DNA of 64,000 bases from Akebia trifoliata. Taxonomy: Eukaryota; Streptophyta; Magnoliopsida; Ranunculales; Lardizabalaceae. The stretch's first letter is position 1; each line of letters begins with the position of its first letter. Shown piece after piece: positions 22,801-32,770 of this stretch. The notes below the pieces were generated by a model. It saw nothing but the letters and a program-made list of their open reading frames with translations. It had not been told where the DNA came from and searched no databases. The stretch covers positions 3,534,001-3,598,000 of the forward strand of contig CM030711.1 of the NCBI GenBank assembly GCA_017979445.1, read 5' to 3'. The position numbers were made by a program, and so were the translations under genes.

Positions 22801-24279
22801 CTAACTATTGATAAGTAAAATTCCAGTTTGCTCATATTTTAATGTGGTAATGTGGCCTAAGTGTTGTGTCATGTATATGAAATCGCCCCCCCTCTCTTTC
22901 TATGACATGTTGAAGTAACTGGTGCAATTTGGATTCGTTTGGCCGTCTCTTGATGACACAATCACCCTAAAGTTGCACTGATCGAGTGAGGGTTTTCCTT
23001 CATTAGCCTGGGCCTAGTTTTGGAGGCCCATGAAGGAAAAAAGTGAATTAATACTGGCTCCCAGTCCATGGAATATACATTCAAATCCAACGTCTAGGAT
23101 CACTCAATTGTTGCGATTTTTTTGGGTTGTGGAACATTCTAGAGGTGACCCAACACTTAATGGGTCCAGGTGTGATGATAATTGCTACTTGGCATTAATG
23201 CAGGACTAGCTTTTGAAGCCTTCCCTGGACTTTACAAGCTTAGGTTACCTTCCCCCATTTTTAATTATTATGTAATGATAACTTCATTGGATCTCAGCAA
23301 AATATGGAAGGCCTCATTTCTTTGACCTTTCTCAGCTTTTGCGGATTCATTGATTGGCTTGTTTCTTTATGCAAGGTCTATGGAAACAATGTTGAGATCC
23401 AGGCTTTATCTGAAATGTATAATCGCTCTATCCATATTTATTCCTACACCACAGGTGCCACTCTTATTTGAAATTATTCAATAGTTAATGGCCCTATAGA
23501 GACAATAATCCGTATTACGTTCTTCCAAATTTTTACTAACAATCCATCAATGCAGAACCTATCAACATTTTTCAAGGAAACTATGATACGGATACACCAC
23601 CTATCCGGCTAAGTTATCATCATGGAAACCATTACAACTCACTTGTCGACCCACGTCGGTTGACAATTGGTGCAGGCCTTGGGTTTAGCAGTCTTCAGGG
23701 GGTGAGACCTACCTGCCTAGTTGTTTCTACTCGTTTTTTCACTTTTATCTATAACTATTTTTATTTATTTTATTTTATATTCCTACAGGCAAACATTGAC
23801 AAGGATCAAGTAAAAGCCGCTATCAGAGCTCAACAGGACCAGCAGATTGATAATGTAATTCACATTTGGTATTTTTTCCCTGTATTTTATTTTTTATTTA
23901 ATCATTGACGTCACATACGAATGGCTGGTTTTACTTTCTTTCTTTGTTTTTATTTTGTGATCTTTTGATAGGCACTTTTGGCCGAGGGACGCTTCTATTC
24001 AGATCTTGAGTTGACTGAGAAGGAAATTGAACGCATGGTGATGGAAGCTTCACGGGCTGAATATTTTGCTGATGACAAGTTCAAGCATCAGCCTAGCTTG
24101 AGAGAGTCTTCCACGTCTAGTACAGAACCATCGTCTTCTGGGGCAAGTGAGTTGTTTATGTTTATTATTCTGCTTTTTTCCTATGGGTTCTATCCAAGCT
24201 TACCACCAGAATGGATGGAAAAGTAGAGAAATTACTAGCTCTACCACTGAAGGATGTAGGGTATGCTTTGATGATGTCC

Positions 24280-24640
24280 ACCCAAAGCACAGATATTCTT
24301 CTTACCTGAGATCATCATTAACAAAGATGAGGATGTTGAGATGAATGAGTGGAAAGACTAAGAAATATAAAGTTAGAAATTAATGCACTCAAGAAAATCT
24401 AGGAGTAGCTCCAATGGGCGAAAAACTAAGAGAAAGTTGACTTGTATGGTTTTTGGGCACGTTCAACTAATGCCAATCGCAGCCCCAGTTACAAAAAAAA
24501 TTCAAGTTGAAGGTTTTAAAAGGTGGATATGAACACACTTTCAATAACAAAATACATGCCTCTTGTGCTTCTAGTGGAGGAAAAAGATTCGTTTAGCCGA
24601 CTCCAAATAGTTGGGTTAAGGCTTTAAGATTATGAGTAGT
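24280..24640 (+). mobile_element. RTE-type LINE remnant (end of ORF and 3' UTR) in the last OTLD1 intron
   Basis: Plus-strand reading with stops gives 'LTKMRMLR', 'MSGKT', 'LGVAPMGEKLRES' and 'LVWF', matching the conserved end of plant RTE reverse-transcriptase ORFs ('KMRMLRWM.GKTR...LGVAP...KLRE..LRWFGH'). The 3' flank has 'ttagccgactccaaatagtt' followed by 'gggttaaggctt', the usual RTE 3' end. It is clearly dead. A relative lies at 52260-53085. Confidence 0.75.
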
Positions 24641-25195
24641 ACTTTGATAAAATAGTACTATTTTTTTCACCTAAAAAATATCACACTTTCAGATTATGAA
24701 CTACAATAGAATACTACCTTCTTCTAGCATTGTATTAGAAGGCATTTTTAGATGGACCTGCTTTCTGAGCCATGATTATTATTTGCAATTGTTATGAGAA
24801 CTTCTATTTCCATATCAACTTTTGCCAAGGTGGCCACCCCAAGATGTGTGCTAATTCTTTATGATTTACATATGAATTGGGGTGGCAATAGAATCTCTGA
24901 TTGTTATAACCCTGTTTTCATTTACTACAATTTCTTTCTGCTTTCTGACAAATGTTGCAAAGCAACAGGGCCGTTACAGAGTGAGTCGAAGCTGGAAAGT
25001 GAGGAGGATAATATGGTCCTCAGCAACAGTATGCAGATAGTACTGTCGATGGGGTTCAGTTACTTGCAGGTGATTGAAGCTTACAGCCTCTTTGGAGACG
25101 ATGTTGATTCGATGGTTTGCTACCTAGTGGAGACTGGAAGTAGTAGTGCCGCTCCTGTTAACATAAACAGACGCAAAGGGAAGGCAACTGAGTGA

Positions 25196-26150
25196 ACAAA
25201 TTAACAAGATTTAGGAAAGGTTGGAGAGTAGGTGAGCTTCTTTTGGCATAAAATTATGTAAGATGGAATCATGGAAAAAAAAATCTTCTGTATTGGCAGC
25301 TTGTGAGGACTCCAACTATTTTTAATTCAATAAAAGTTTATAGATGAGCTAGTTTGTGTAAAATGTAGTTATTGCATTGCTATCAAACCTAGTTAACTCA
25401 GAGATATTTACTCAGAAACCATTGAGAGAAACAAAATATTAAAATTGACAGGTAATTCCTCACTTGATATATCACCAATTTTTTTTTTTTTGTTGTAATA
25501 GTTGGCAATTATTTCAATTGATCAAGTTATCATCTTAAAGTTACTGATTAATGACCTTGTTTTTTGGGCAGAAGCCTTTTTTTTCAGTGAATAAATTTGA
25601 CGAATTTTGGAAAAGGGCACTTTCTAAATTAGGATTGATTTATTCTTATATTTTAATATTTTCTTCTAAGAAACTTTATTAGGATTATTTAATCAAAATA
25701 TCAAGAGATGTTAGGAGTATTATAATGATACGTCTACATGCTGCTACACCCAATTATCTATGGTGAAGATTAAGTAAAGATTAGATTATATTCTCTTAAG
25801 CAGATTTTAATTACATTTACGATTGTTCTTGTTATCTATATAAATCCTATTAGGTTCATTATAATTAATCTAAGAGAATCAATCCAATTCTTTCAATATT
25901 CTTTATTAGTCCATCGCTATTTAAGTAGCAAAACTTAATTGATTCTCTTAGATTTAAATCACAAAACCTTGGTCCTCTAAAGTTCATGGTCTAGATTAGA
26001 TTTTTTAAAAAAAGTGCAAATTATATATTAAATCCAAACTATAAATTTTTTTTTTTTTTCGCTTGATAAAGACTTTGAAAATAGACCATCATTGAACACC
26101 CACATTTAAATTCAAATCAAATGGTGAAAAATTATCTTTCTACTTTATAC
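25196..26150. other. OTLD1 3' UTR and AT-rich intergenic DNA
   Basis: The 3' UTR runs to just beyond the AATAAA at 25329-25334. From about 25690 to 25990 there are retroelement-like words ('tgttaggagtattataatga', 'tctatataaatcctattagg', 'tctttcaatattctttatta') that suggest part of a copia-type LTR; ends are not defined. A comparable stretch occurs at about 61850-62030. No gene seen. Confidence 0.4.
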
Positions 26151-26154
26151 CAGA

Positions 26155-26592
26155 CACCCATATGGCATTCAATCACGTTTTAGGATGTTATGTGAAGGTG
26201 TGGTCTACCAATCGGCCGTCTCTAATAGGTCACTCAATCAATCTCCTTTCGTATCATTTTTCATTAAAGGGCAGGGAAGAAAGCTACAAGAGAGCTCTAC
26301 TTACTTATATTGTATACCGAAAGGAGAAGCTTCTTAAAGAAAGCTCTTGCAGAGCCTTCGCTTTGGCAGGATCTATTTCAATCCCTCTCTGATTGAGAAT
26401 AAAGTTAAAGCTTTCCTGATGTGGCATCAAAAAGGCATTTCTGAGGGTTCAATCGCAATCTCTATTTTTCAAAAAGGTAAAAAAGCTTTTGCAAGTTAAA
26501 AAGATGATCCTCTCTTTCTTAGGACTTTGCGACTATATCGTCCACGTATACTTCGACTTCTTTGTGTATAAGGTCATGCGTCTTTGAAGAAT
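26155..26592 (-). mobile_element. Ty3/gypsy reverse-transcriptase fragment, antisense
   Basis: On the minus strand, starting near 26590, it reads 'HDLIHKEVEVYVDDIVAKS', which contains the reverse-transcriptase active-site 'YVDD'. With frame changes, 'GIEIDPAKAKALQELS' follows at about 26380-26330. Both blocks are strongly conserved in plant gypsy pol ('DMIHKEVEVYVDDM..KS...L.NPQKC.FG..SGKLLGFIVS.RGIEIDP.K..AI'). Multiple stops show it is a relic. It lies between the OTLD1-like and F-box genes. Confidence 0.8.
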
Positions 26593-27424
26593 ATTCTTTA
26601 TCCAAATCTCAAAAAGAAGATAGGATTTTTGAAATAGAAGATCCAATAGCGGATTAAGGTGAGTTGAAAAAGATAGATTAACACTAAGCTTATTCAATTA
26701 AACATAATTTACCAATAGAGGTTGAAGTACTTGAAGATGCATGATTTTGGATTTAAAATAAAAAATCAAAAGTTCTTGATTCAAGCTTTGTGGAAGTCGA
26801 AGTCCAAATCTATATATGGGCTCACGTTAGGCCTTATTTGGGATGATTCAGGATTTGACCCCAAAAATTCAATTCGGAAAAGCCAAGCCATGTGTTTGCG
26901 ACAAAATTTGCATCATCCACATCCACAACTAAAATTTAAAACGAATCAATGTGACAAACGATTCACATTAACCATCTCGCACAATTGCCCCCAAGTCAAG
27001 TCATCTCCTCACTCTGGTGACTAGAGGGAGCCAGACACACATGTTTCTGAAGGGTTTATTTGTAATTTAGAATATTTATTAAAGGTGTTCTGAAGATTAC
27101 ATGACAAAAAGGATGTTTTTGTACTTTTAAAAATTAATCAATGTGATGTAAAGGCTGTGCTATTACAATTTTCTTCATTTTTGACCTAATTGATTGTGAT
27201 GATATTAAATTTAAATGTTAAATGAGGGCATTTTAGAATCCAAATGTTGGTGTCCAACTGCTTTTACTCCACTTTCTTTCATTATAATATTAAAGATTTT
27301 TATTTAAAACTATACTTTTAATTATCAAAATCTCATTAAAATCGAACAAAATAATTAAAACGACTATTTGTCTCATAATTTATTTATTTTTTCTATCTAT
27401 ATTTTAACGGTAAAACAAATTAAA
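26593..27424. other. Intergenic DNA before the F-box 3' end
   Basis: No gene recognised. The open frame at 26722-27024 has no known motif. The stretch 27060-27420 is AT-rich; the part nearest 27424 is probably the 3' UTR of the minus-strand F-box gene. Confidence 0.45.
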
Positions 27425-28429
27425 TTAACTTAAAAAAACAAACACCCAAAAAGCAATAAAAATCGAAACCCCAAAAGACACAAGTATTCTATCCAACCTT
27501 CCCTCTCTTCTCAACTCCTCCTCTTTCCTCCCTTTCTTTATCTTCAAATACTCTTCATATCTCTCTTTTCCTTCCTCTCTCCTTCCTTTCTCTCTCTTCC
27601 CACTATTTATCACTCTCATCAGAATTCCCAAACTATCCTTACCATTCAAGTTAATTCCATCCATGTCCTCAACCTGCAAACTCACCTCTCTTACTTGCAT
27701 CTCTCCGCCCTCGCAAGCCCAGAAAATTACAACTATGCCACACTGTACAAACTCTGTTGTTCTTCGATCTCCAGCTAAGATAGTTGCGAATCTCACTTGT
27801 ATTTCTCCCGATAACCAATGCCGGTGGACCGAAACAGGCGTCCAGCTGGAGAGATTCGCTGCGCGCCGTCTGATTGGATCGATGATGATCCAGCTGAGTT
27901 TCAGCTCTTCAGAAAGAATTCGACACGTGTCCTCTCTATGGTGTTGTACGGGAGTTGCAACGACATCTTTTGGATCGAGAAGATCGATTCGAAAGGGTGA
28001 GCAATTGAACCAACTGGTTAGGGTTTTTGTTTCTTGAACTTTGGAGAAGATGAGGTTGTTCTTGTAGTGGAGATCAACGGCTGAGATTAATTCAGGAGGA
28101 GATGATGGAGGGTGGAGATTTTCCGATGGTGGGTTTGAGAAGGGGAAGGAATCGGAAAAGAAAGAGCGGTGTTTGTTGGGGAAATTGGAGATGAGTTGGT
28201 GTACACGTGGATGATTTGTGGAAGGCCACGTGGAATGACAGATGTTTCTCCAGAGGTTTTCTTCGTTGGTGAGAGTGTGTAATTGAGACGACGCGCAGCT
28301 GGCTGAGGCGAGTGTTGGGCCGTCGAGGCGAGTGAGAATGTGTGTCAGAAGAATGTCTGGATGGACGGCTGAGATTGTTGTAGTTCTGATTGGATCAACG
28401 GCTGTCGTCTTTGATGCGTTAAGAGCCAT
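27425..28429 (-). CDS. F-box protein, At2g27310-like, intronless, 334 aa
   Basis: Probable substrate-recognition subunit of an SCF ubiquitin ligase. Single exon, ATG at 28429, TAA at 27425. The F-box lies at about residues 18-65: 'VHPDILLTHILTRLDGPTLA', then 'SASCASSQLHTLTNEENLWR' and 'NICHSTWPS'. The middle has the plant-type blocks 'DLHYKNNLIFSKVQETKTLT', 'LSWIIIDPIRRRAANLSSW' and 'WLSGEIQVRFATIL'. The C-terminal quarter is Lys/Arg/Glu-rich ('GKREKGRREEGKERYEEYLK') and ends in a hydrophobic stretch 'ILVSFGVSIFIAFWVFVFLS' that could be a membrane anchor. I recall the same layout for Arabidopsis At2g27310, which lies near OTLD1 (At2g27350). The target protein is unknown. Confidence 0.9.
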   Translation of the reverse strand: MALNASKTTAVDPIRTTTISAVHPDILLTHILTRLDGPTLASASCASSQLHTLTNEENLWRNICHSTWPSTNHPRVHQLISNFPNKHRSFFSDSFPFSNPPSENLHPPSSPPELISAVDLHYKNNLIFSKVQETKTLTSWFNCSPFRIDLLDPKDVVATPVQHHREDTCRILSEELKLSWIIIDPIRRRAANLSSWTPVSVHRHWLSGEIQVRFATILAGDRRTTEFVQCGIVVIFWACEGGEMQVREVSLQVEDMDGINLNGKDSLGILMRVINSGKREKGRREEGKERYEEYLKIKKGRKEEELRREGRLDRILVSFGVSIFIAFWVFVFLS

Positions 28430-28478
28430 TGTAAGTGTCGAAAGCTTTACGGGCAGAGAAGGAATGGTGGAGAGGAGT

Positions 28479-28502
28479 TTATATAGGATGTCGAAGACAC
28501 GT
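28479..28502 (-). promoter_or_regulatory. TATA box and ABRE-like ACGTGTC upstream of the F-box gene
   Basis: On the minus strand, TATATAA occupies 28485-28479, 50 bp before the ATG, implying a very short 5' UTR (about 20 nt). ACGTGTC at 28502-28496 is an ABRE-type core overlapping a TGACG half-site. The motifs are seen directly; ABA or stress control is only suggested. Confidence 0.55.
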
Positions 28503-28529
28503 CATCTTTCAAAAGTAGGGGCACTTTGG

Positions 28530-28815
28530 TAATTTCATCAACTCTATGGTGAATTAGAATCTTTTCATGTGAAAAAGAGCGTGTATCTTGTACACCTAGG
28601 AGTTGGTTTTCAACTTAGCAGTCTGTTTGATCCACCGCTAATTTATGTATGTCTCACTTCTAAAGGAACATTTTGATTATAAGATTATTTTTCATTCTTT
28701 AGGTTAAATCGCCTCTAACAAGTAAAGGTTTTGTGACATTTTTTTATAATTTTTTTTTTCAAATTTAGAATTTACTTTGTTAGGGATAATGTAAATTTAA
28801 CTCTGACATCTCTTC

Positions 28816-28854
<39 letters not shown>

Positions 28855-29660
28855 TATCCCACACTTCAGGTGGGTCTAATCTCACAGTCACACACACTGC
28901 CCCTCAGAAAGTCCTACGTGCAACATGTTGAGTTAAGGGTCAACAAGATTTGGAGGGTGGTCTTAAGAAATTTATAGTTTCGTGGGGTTTCGAACACCTG
29001 ACCTACTCTTTGTTGAGGAGCTTATCAAGGCTCTAACGCCTAAATCAATTCAACTATGATAAAAAAAATTAGGTTCAAATAAGAGAATATGACAAATATA
29101 GTCCATCATTTCTTCCTCATTTTATAGTTTATTTTGTGTGGTATATAAATCCACCATGTTGTTTATGGCGAATGTCTTGGTTGTCAAACATCCACCCTCT
29201 CAAAGTTATGCTTTGCCTATAAGTGTTCGGATACGAGGAGGTGTCGCAGTAGTTCTAGTGGTTATGGAAAACATGGGGTTCAGAACAAATATCTCTTTTA
29301 TTAGGGAGTCTTTCTGCCCAATCTTCCTCAGGGTAAGAAGATCTCATCTTGAAAGCTACTCAACGAGATACATGTACATGAATGGATAATTATTTATTTC
29401 GATTTCAAAGTTTTAATGTTAAATAAGAAAAATGCCGAACCAAAACAATGCTATATGGTATGATTTTAAATCATAGTTTCTTGTCTAGTTTTGCCCTTGA
29501 CGTTACCAAGTTGACTCGTCCAAGTCATCCTAGATCGAATGAGTCAAACCATTTAAATCAAAATCAAATTACATATTAATCTATTTAAATAATTATAACT
29601 TTTTTACTATAAGGTGGATTAGTAAATGCTCAAACAATTAAAAAGAAATTATGCCAAAAA
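28530..29660. other. Gene-free DNA with (GA)n microsatellite and an antisense SINE-like copy
   Basis: A (GA)n run of about 15 units lies at 28819-28848. At about 28955-29065 the minus strand has a B-box-like 'ggtgttcgaaacccc' with an A/T-rich end, suggesting an antisense SINE copy. The open frame at 29138-29389 has no recognisable motif. From about 29450 to 29620 there is a diverged copy of the repeat seen at 16955 and 57450 ('aaatcatagtttcttgtcta', 'gttgactcgtccaagtcatc'). Confidence 0.4.
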
Positions 29661-29792
29661 AACAAAAAATCCCAAGTAACTCAACCATGTCATCTTGGTT
29701 CTCAGACGAGTCTATCCGATGGACAATTCACATTAACCATATTGTTTGGTCACCTCTAATATTGGGATGCCTTGCTTGAGTCATCTAGATTG

Positions 29793-29882
29793 TTGGATAG
29801 ATGGTGGAAACTACCAAGTTGGAGTATGATAGGGGCAGAGGGAATTTCCAATGGAGCGGTGAAATGCGTAGAGATCGAAAAG
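29793..29882 (+). rRNA. Decayed plastid 16S rRNA fragment (NUPT) in the left foldback arm
   Basis: The run 'ggtggaaactaccaagttgg', then 'aggggcagagggaatttcc' and 'gagcggtgaaatgcgtagag', matches the plastid (cyanobacterial-type) 16S rRNA around E. coli positions 650-710. Differences from the plastid sequence as I remember it are almost all C-to-T or G-to-A (for example aagCtgg to aagTtgg, ccGGtgg to ccAAtgg, atcGGaaag to atcGAaaag). Homology stops sharply on both sides. It is not a functional rRNA gene. Confidence 0.8.
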
Positions 29883-30584
29883 TGAATTTGGTCAAGGAGA
29901 TGCAGAAATAGTACTTCAAGATTCATTATGTGTCCAAGGCCTTTTTTTTCTTCTTGGTATCTGTTATTCTGACACAAATCTTTTTGGTTCTTAAAAAAAA
30001 TAGTTTGAGAAGGTTCAATTGTTCAAAATGAATTTCTAGATCCACGGATTTACAATATATATATGGGGGCGGTTCATGAGACATAAATAAAACCATGTGT
30101 AAAACACAATGGTTTTTCAAAATATGGGTTAGAGGTTTCGGATTTAGCTGATTTTTCGTGAGGATGATCTCTGTGATGAGAAGATCATCCTCACAAAAAA
30201 ATCAGCCCAGTCCGAATCTTCTAACCCTATCAAAAGTTATTTAGAATGTTGACCATTGTTTTTTACCAATAATTAGTAGACACTTTTGATGGATTTCGAA
30301 GTTTCAAATTAGGTTAATTTTTTGTGAGGATGATCTTCTCATCATAGAGATCATTCTCACAAAAACTCAGCTCAATTCCAAACTAATAACCCATATTTTG
30401 AAAAATGATTGTTTTTACATCAGTGGATCTAGAAATTCATTTCGGACAATTGACCCTTCTTAAACTATTTATTTGAATAACCAAAAAGATTTGTGCCATA
30501 ATAAAAAATGCCAAGAAGAAAAAAAGGCTTTGGACACATAATGGATCTTGAAGTATTATTTCTGCATCTCCCTAACCAAATTCA

Positions 30585-30677
30585 TTTTTCGATCTTGACG
30601 CATTTCACCGTTCCATCGAAAATTTCCTCTGTCCCCATCGTACACCAACTTGGTAGTTTCCACCGCCTATCCAAAAA
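30585..30677 (-). rRNA. Decayed plastid 16S rRNA fragment, mirror copy in the right foldback arm
   Basis: Inverted copy of 29793-29882: the minus strand reads 'ggcggtggaaactaccaagt', then 'cagaggaaattttcgatgga' and 'acggtgaaatgcgtcaagat'. It shares several changes with the left copy (aagTtgg and the G-to-A after 'atcg') but also has private ones, so both copies come from one captured fragment and have since drifted. Confidence 0.75.
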
Positions 30678-30803
30678 TCTAGATGGCTCAAGTGAGGCAT
30701 CCTAATATTAGAGGTGACCAAACAATATAGTTAGTGTGAATTGTCCATTGTATAGACTTGTCTGAGAACCAAGATGACATGGTCAAGATACTCGGGATTT
30801 TTT

Positions 30804-31923
30804 ATTTTTTGTGAGAATGATCTTCTCATTATAGAGATCATCCTCACAAAAAATTCAACACAATCCGAAACCTCTAACCTATATTTTGAAAAACCATTAT
30901 TTTTACATATGTTTTTACTTACAAAAAGGACTGAAGTTGGATTGTAAATCTTCTCCCGGGACTACATGATTATACTCTTGCATTAAAAATCTAGTAAGGT
31001 GGAGATAATATATTAAATAATGTACGATTTCGAATACATTTAATCTACGATAGCAATCCTACCTATAATAATTAATTATGTTATTTTAAATATATAATAA
31101 TAAATAGGGTCTTGTTAAGGTGTACGTGTGCCCTCATCATGAAATCAAAACTTAAATGACCTTTCCCTTTTGTCTATGACTCAATGACGTTTATTGAACA
31201 ATGCCTTTATTATCTTAGTCCCTCTACGTTTTGGTGAATATTTGAGATACCCTCATATGATTTCGACCCAAAGACATGCCCCCTTGACCTTATATTTTTT
31301 TTTTATGAACTAATAAAAAATGATATTTTTTTATATAATATGAGCGACTTAACTCATAAGGGTTCAACTAACAAGGTTAACACAACTGGTCTCTTAGAGC
31401 ATTATATCTCGCACAAATCTGTCGAGTACATGCAATATCCCACAAATCACACATACTAACAAATATAGGATAAATTCTTGTCGATGGTCAAAAAAGGGCT
31501 TAAACTCAAGACCTCTCTCAAAATTTTATTATCTTGAAACTCTTCAATGGTACATTAATTTTAATCTATTCAACCTCATCTATCCACATCTGAAGAAAAT
31601 TATTGTCTTTCTGTCCTAAATGTCACCGTCTTGTACTTCTCTAAAGTAATTATTTTGTTCTTGAGACTTGAAAATTGATGTAGATAAAATCTAAGGATAA
31701 AAAAAATTATTCAAGAACTTAAAGATGAGTGATTTTTGGAAGAAAAATCAAGGACTTTTGACTAAAGATTATAGATGAGGGTGTTCAGATAATAGGTTGG
31801 GACAATGATTTTAGGAATAAAAATCGAGCAACATAGCAACCAATTTTCTATTAGGCAATTATTTAATAGAATTTCGCTAAATTCGGATAAGTTCAAGAAA
31901 AATTCAAAAACTAAATAAATAAG
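30804..31923. other. Gene-free DNA with a partial family C hairpin
   Basis: At about 30812-30865 there is a hairpin 'tgtgagaatgatcttctca'/'agagatcatcctcacaaaa', followed by the family C end 'cctctaacctatattttgaa'. It looks like a truncated third copy of the palindrome family. From 30900 to 31920 the DNA is AT-rich, with no gene or repeat I recognise. Confidence 0.5.
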
Positions 31924-32145
31924 AGTCGTGATAATCTGACTACCCCACATGGCAGACTCAATTGACTCTCCTAACATGACAAGTTCAGGAGTTGAAAATC
32001 TATAACCCTCAGGATACATGTTTTTATTGGGAAGTGTAATTGTGTATCTCAGGACATACATATCTGCAGCTCTTGAACTTGTTACGTCAGGAGAGTCGAT
32101 TGAGCATGCAGCGTGCCACATGGGATAAGTAGATAATCACGATTC
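31924..32145. mobile_element. MITE family A, copy 1
   Basis: Inverted ends: 'gtcgtgataatctgactacc' on the left and 'agtagataatcacgattc' on the right. A second inverted block follows inside: 'agactcaattgactctccta' against 'aggagagtcgattgagc'. The core is 'cctcaggatacatgttttta' followed by 'ttgtgtatctcagga'. About 220 bp, no coding capacity. Confidence 0.7.
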
Positions 32146-32334
32146 AATAAATAATGCTTATGATAATCATCTTCAAATTTTCTAAAAACCTATCTTATTC
32201 TTGAGGTTTGAAAATTAAAGTTGATAAACATTTGAGGTTGAAAAGTAAAAAAAAAAAAGAAAAATTACCATATTCAACGTTTAATTGACAAACAACCAAT
32301 TTAATAGGTTGGTCCAAAATATTTTTATGAAGAG

Positions 32335-32770
32335 AATTTCTATTGGCACACCAACTTTTACTTATAACACAACAATCCTTGTGAAATGAAATGTTACATA
32401 TAGATTAATGCGCTATAAGAAAAAGTTGGTGTGTTGAATATTTGAAAAAATTATGATTATACGCAGCACTTTCAAAATTGGGGTATCTCAAATATTCATC
32501 AAAATGTGAGGGATATATCTAAGGATATCTTCTTTATTTATTTTTTTGATAAGGATTATTTAATAAGGGGTTGATATTCTAGGTAGAAAGTCTTCGCTTG
32601 GTCAATACTCGGTTGACGTGTAACGGACACGAAATCATAGATCTGTTTTCTTGAGATATGCAAATGCTTTATAATGATTTGCAAGTATGAATCCCGAGAA
32701 AATAGATCTATGGTTCCATATCCACAACACATCAGCCGGGTATTAACCGAGTGAAGACTTTCTAGTTAAA
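32335..32770. mobile_element. Family E half-copy and a family A-like hairpin element
   Basis: At about 32339-32440, 'ttctattggcacaccaactt' and 'aaaaagttggtgtgttga' form loose family E ends. At about 32590-32765 there is a second inverted-repeat element with outer ends 'aaagtcttcgcttggtcaat' and 'ggtattaaccgagtgaagac' and an inner pair 'atagatctgttttcttgaga'/'cccgagaaaatagatctatg'. The latter resembles the 16035-16082 hairpin. Confidence 0.6.

Larger units (their letters stand above)
18078..25195 (+). pseudogene. OTLD1: OTLD1/OTU6-type deubiquitinase, 8 coding exons, with a 1-nt frameshift in exon 5
   Basis: Ovarian-tumour (OTU) cysteine deubiquitinase; Arabidopsis OTLD1 acts on histone H2B with the demethylase KDM1C. 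Coding exons: 18078-18680, 21576-21737, 22183-22260, 23376-23454, 23557-23701, 23789-23854, 23972-24146 and about 24969-25195 (the last acceptor could be 24963). The N-terminus is Ser/Pro-rich ('MTRIFVQRSSTGSSS', 'YPPPPPVPPPKP'). The catalytic Asp/Cys block is 'MLEDGNCLFRAVADQVYGD'. Then come 'SYCKRKRRDKVYGNNVEIQA', the His block 'SYHHGNHYNSLVDP', and a UBA-like end 'VLSMGFSYLQVIEAYSLFGD'. At 23580-23581 one base is missing between 'NIFQG' and 'YDTDTPPIRL'. As written, translation stops at TAA 23610-23612 after about 325 residues, without the catalytic His and UBA-like region. All other junctions keep phase (about 510 residues in total). This may be a sequence error in an A run, so it could be a working gene. 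Poly(A) signal AATAAA at 25329. Confidence 0.85.
29664..30803. mobile_element. Long foldback element whose arms carry plastid 16S rRNA sequence
   Basis: Two arms of about 380 bp, 29664-30045 and 30422-30803, are inverted complements: for example 'tcatcttggttctcagacga' on the left against 'tctgagaaccaagatgac' on the right. The inner edges read 'aatttctagatccacgg' and 'cagtggatctagaaatt'. The 376-bp centre contains a family C palindrome (30111-30412), so the structure is a foldback inside a foldback. Because the arms mirror each other, both show similar open frames (29756-29977 minus, 30508-30705 plus); these look like by-products of duplication, not genes. I see no transposase and no clear target-site duplication. 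Confidence 0.8.

Noticed and set aside
26162..26392. Mitochondrial DNA insertion (first impression from words such as 'gaaagctacaagag')
   Set aside because: The reverse strand reads as gypsy reverse transcriptase with YVDD and 'GIEIDPAKAKAL', which explains the stretch better.
27663..28037. 124-codon plus-strand open frame
   Set aside because: Antisense shadow of the F-box coding sequence, with no motif of its own.
29793..29882. Bacterial contamination as the source of the 16S-like sequence
   Set aside because: Only about 88 bp match, the match is decayed by transitions, it is plastid-type, and it occurs twice inside a plant repeat; contamination would give long intact rRNA.
29756..30705. 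Two similar open frames (29756-29977 minus, 30508-30705 plus) that look like a conserved small protein pair
   Set aside because: Their similarity follows from the inverted arms of the foldback, and part of each frame is plastid 16S rRNA sequence read in an arbitrary frame.
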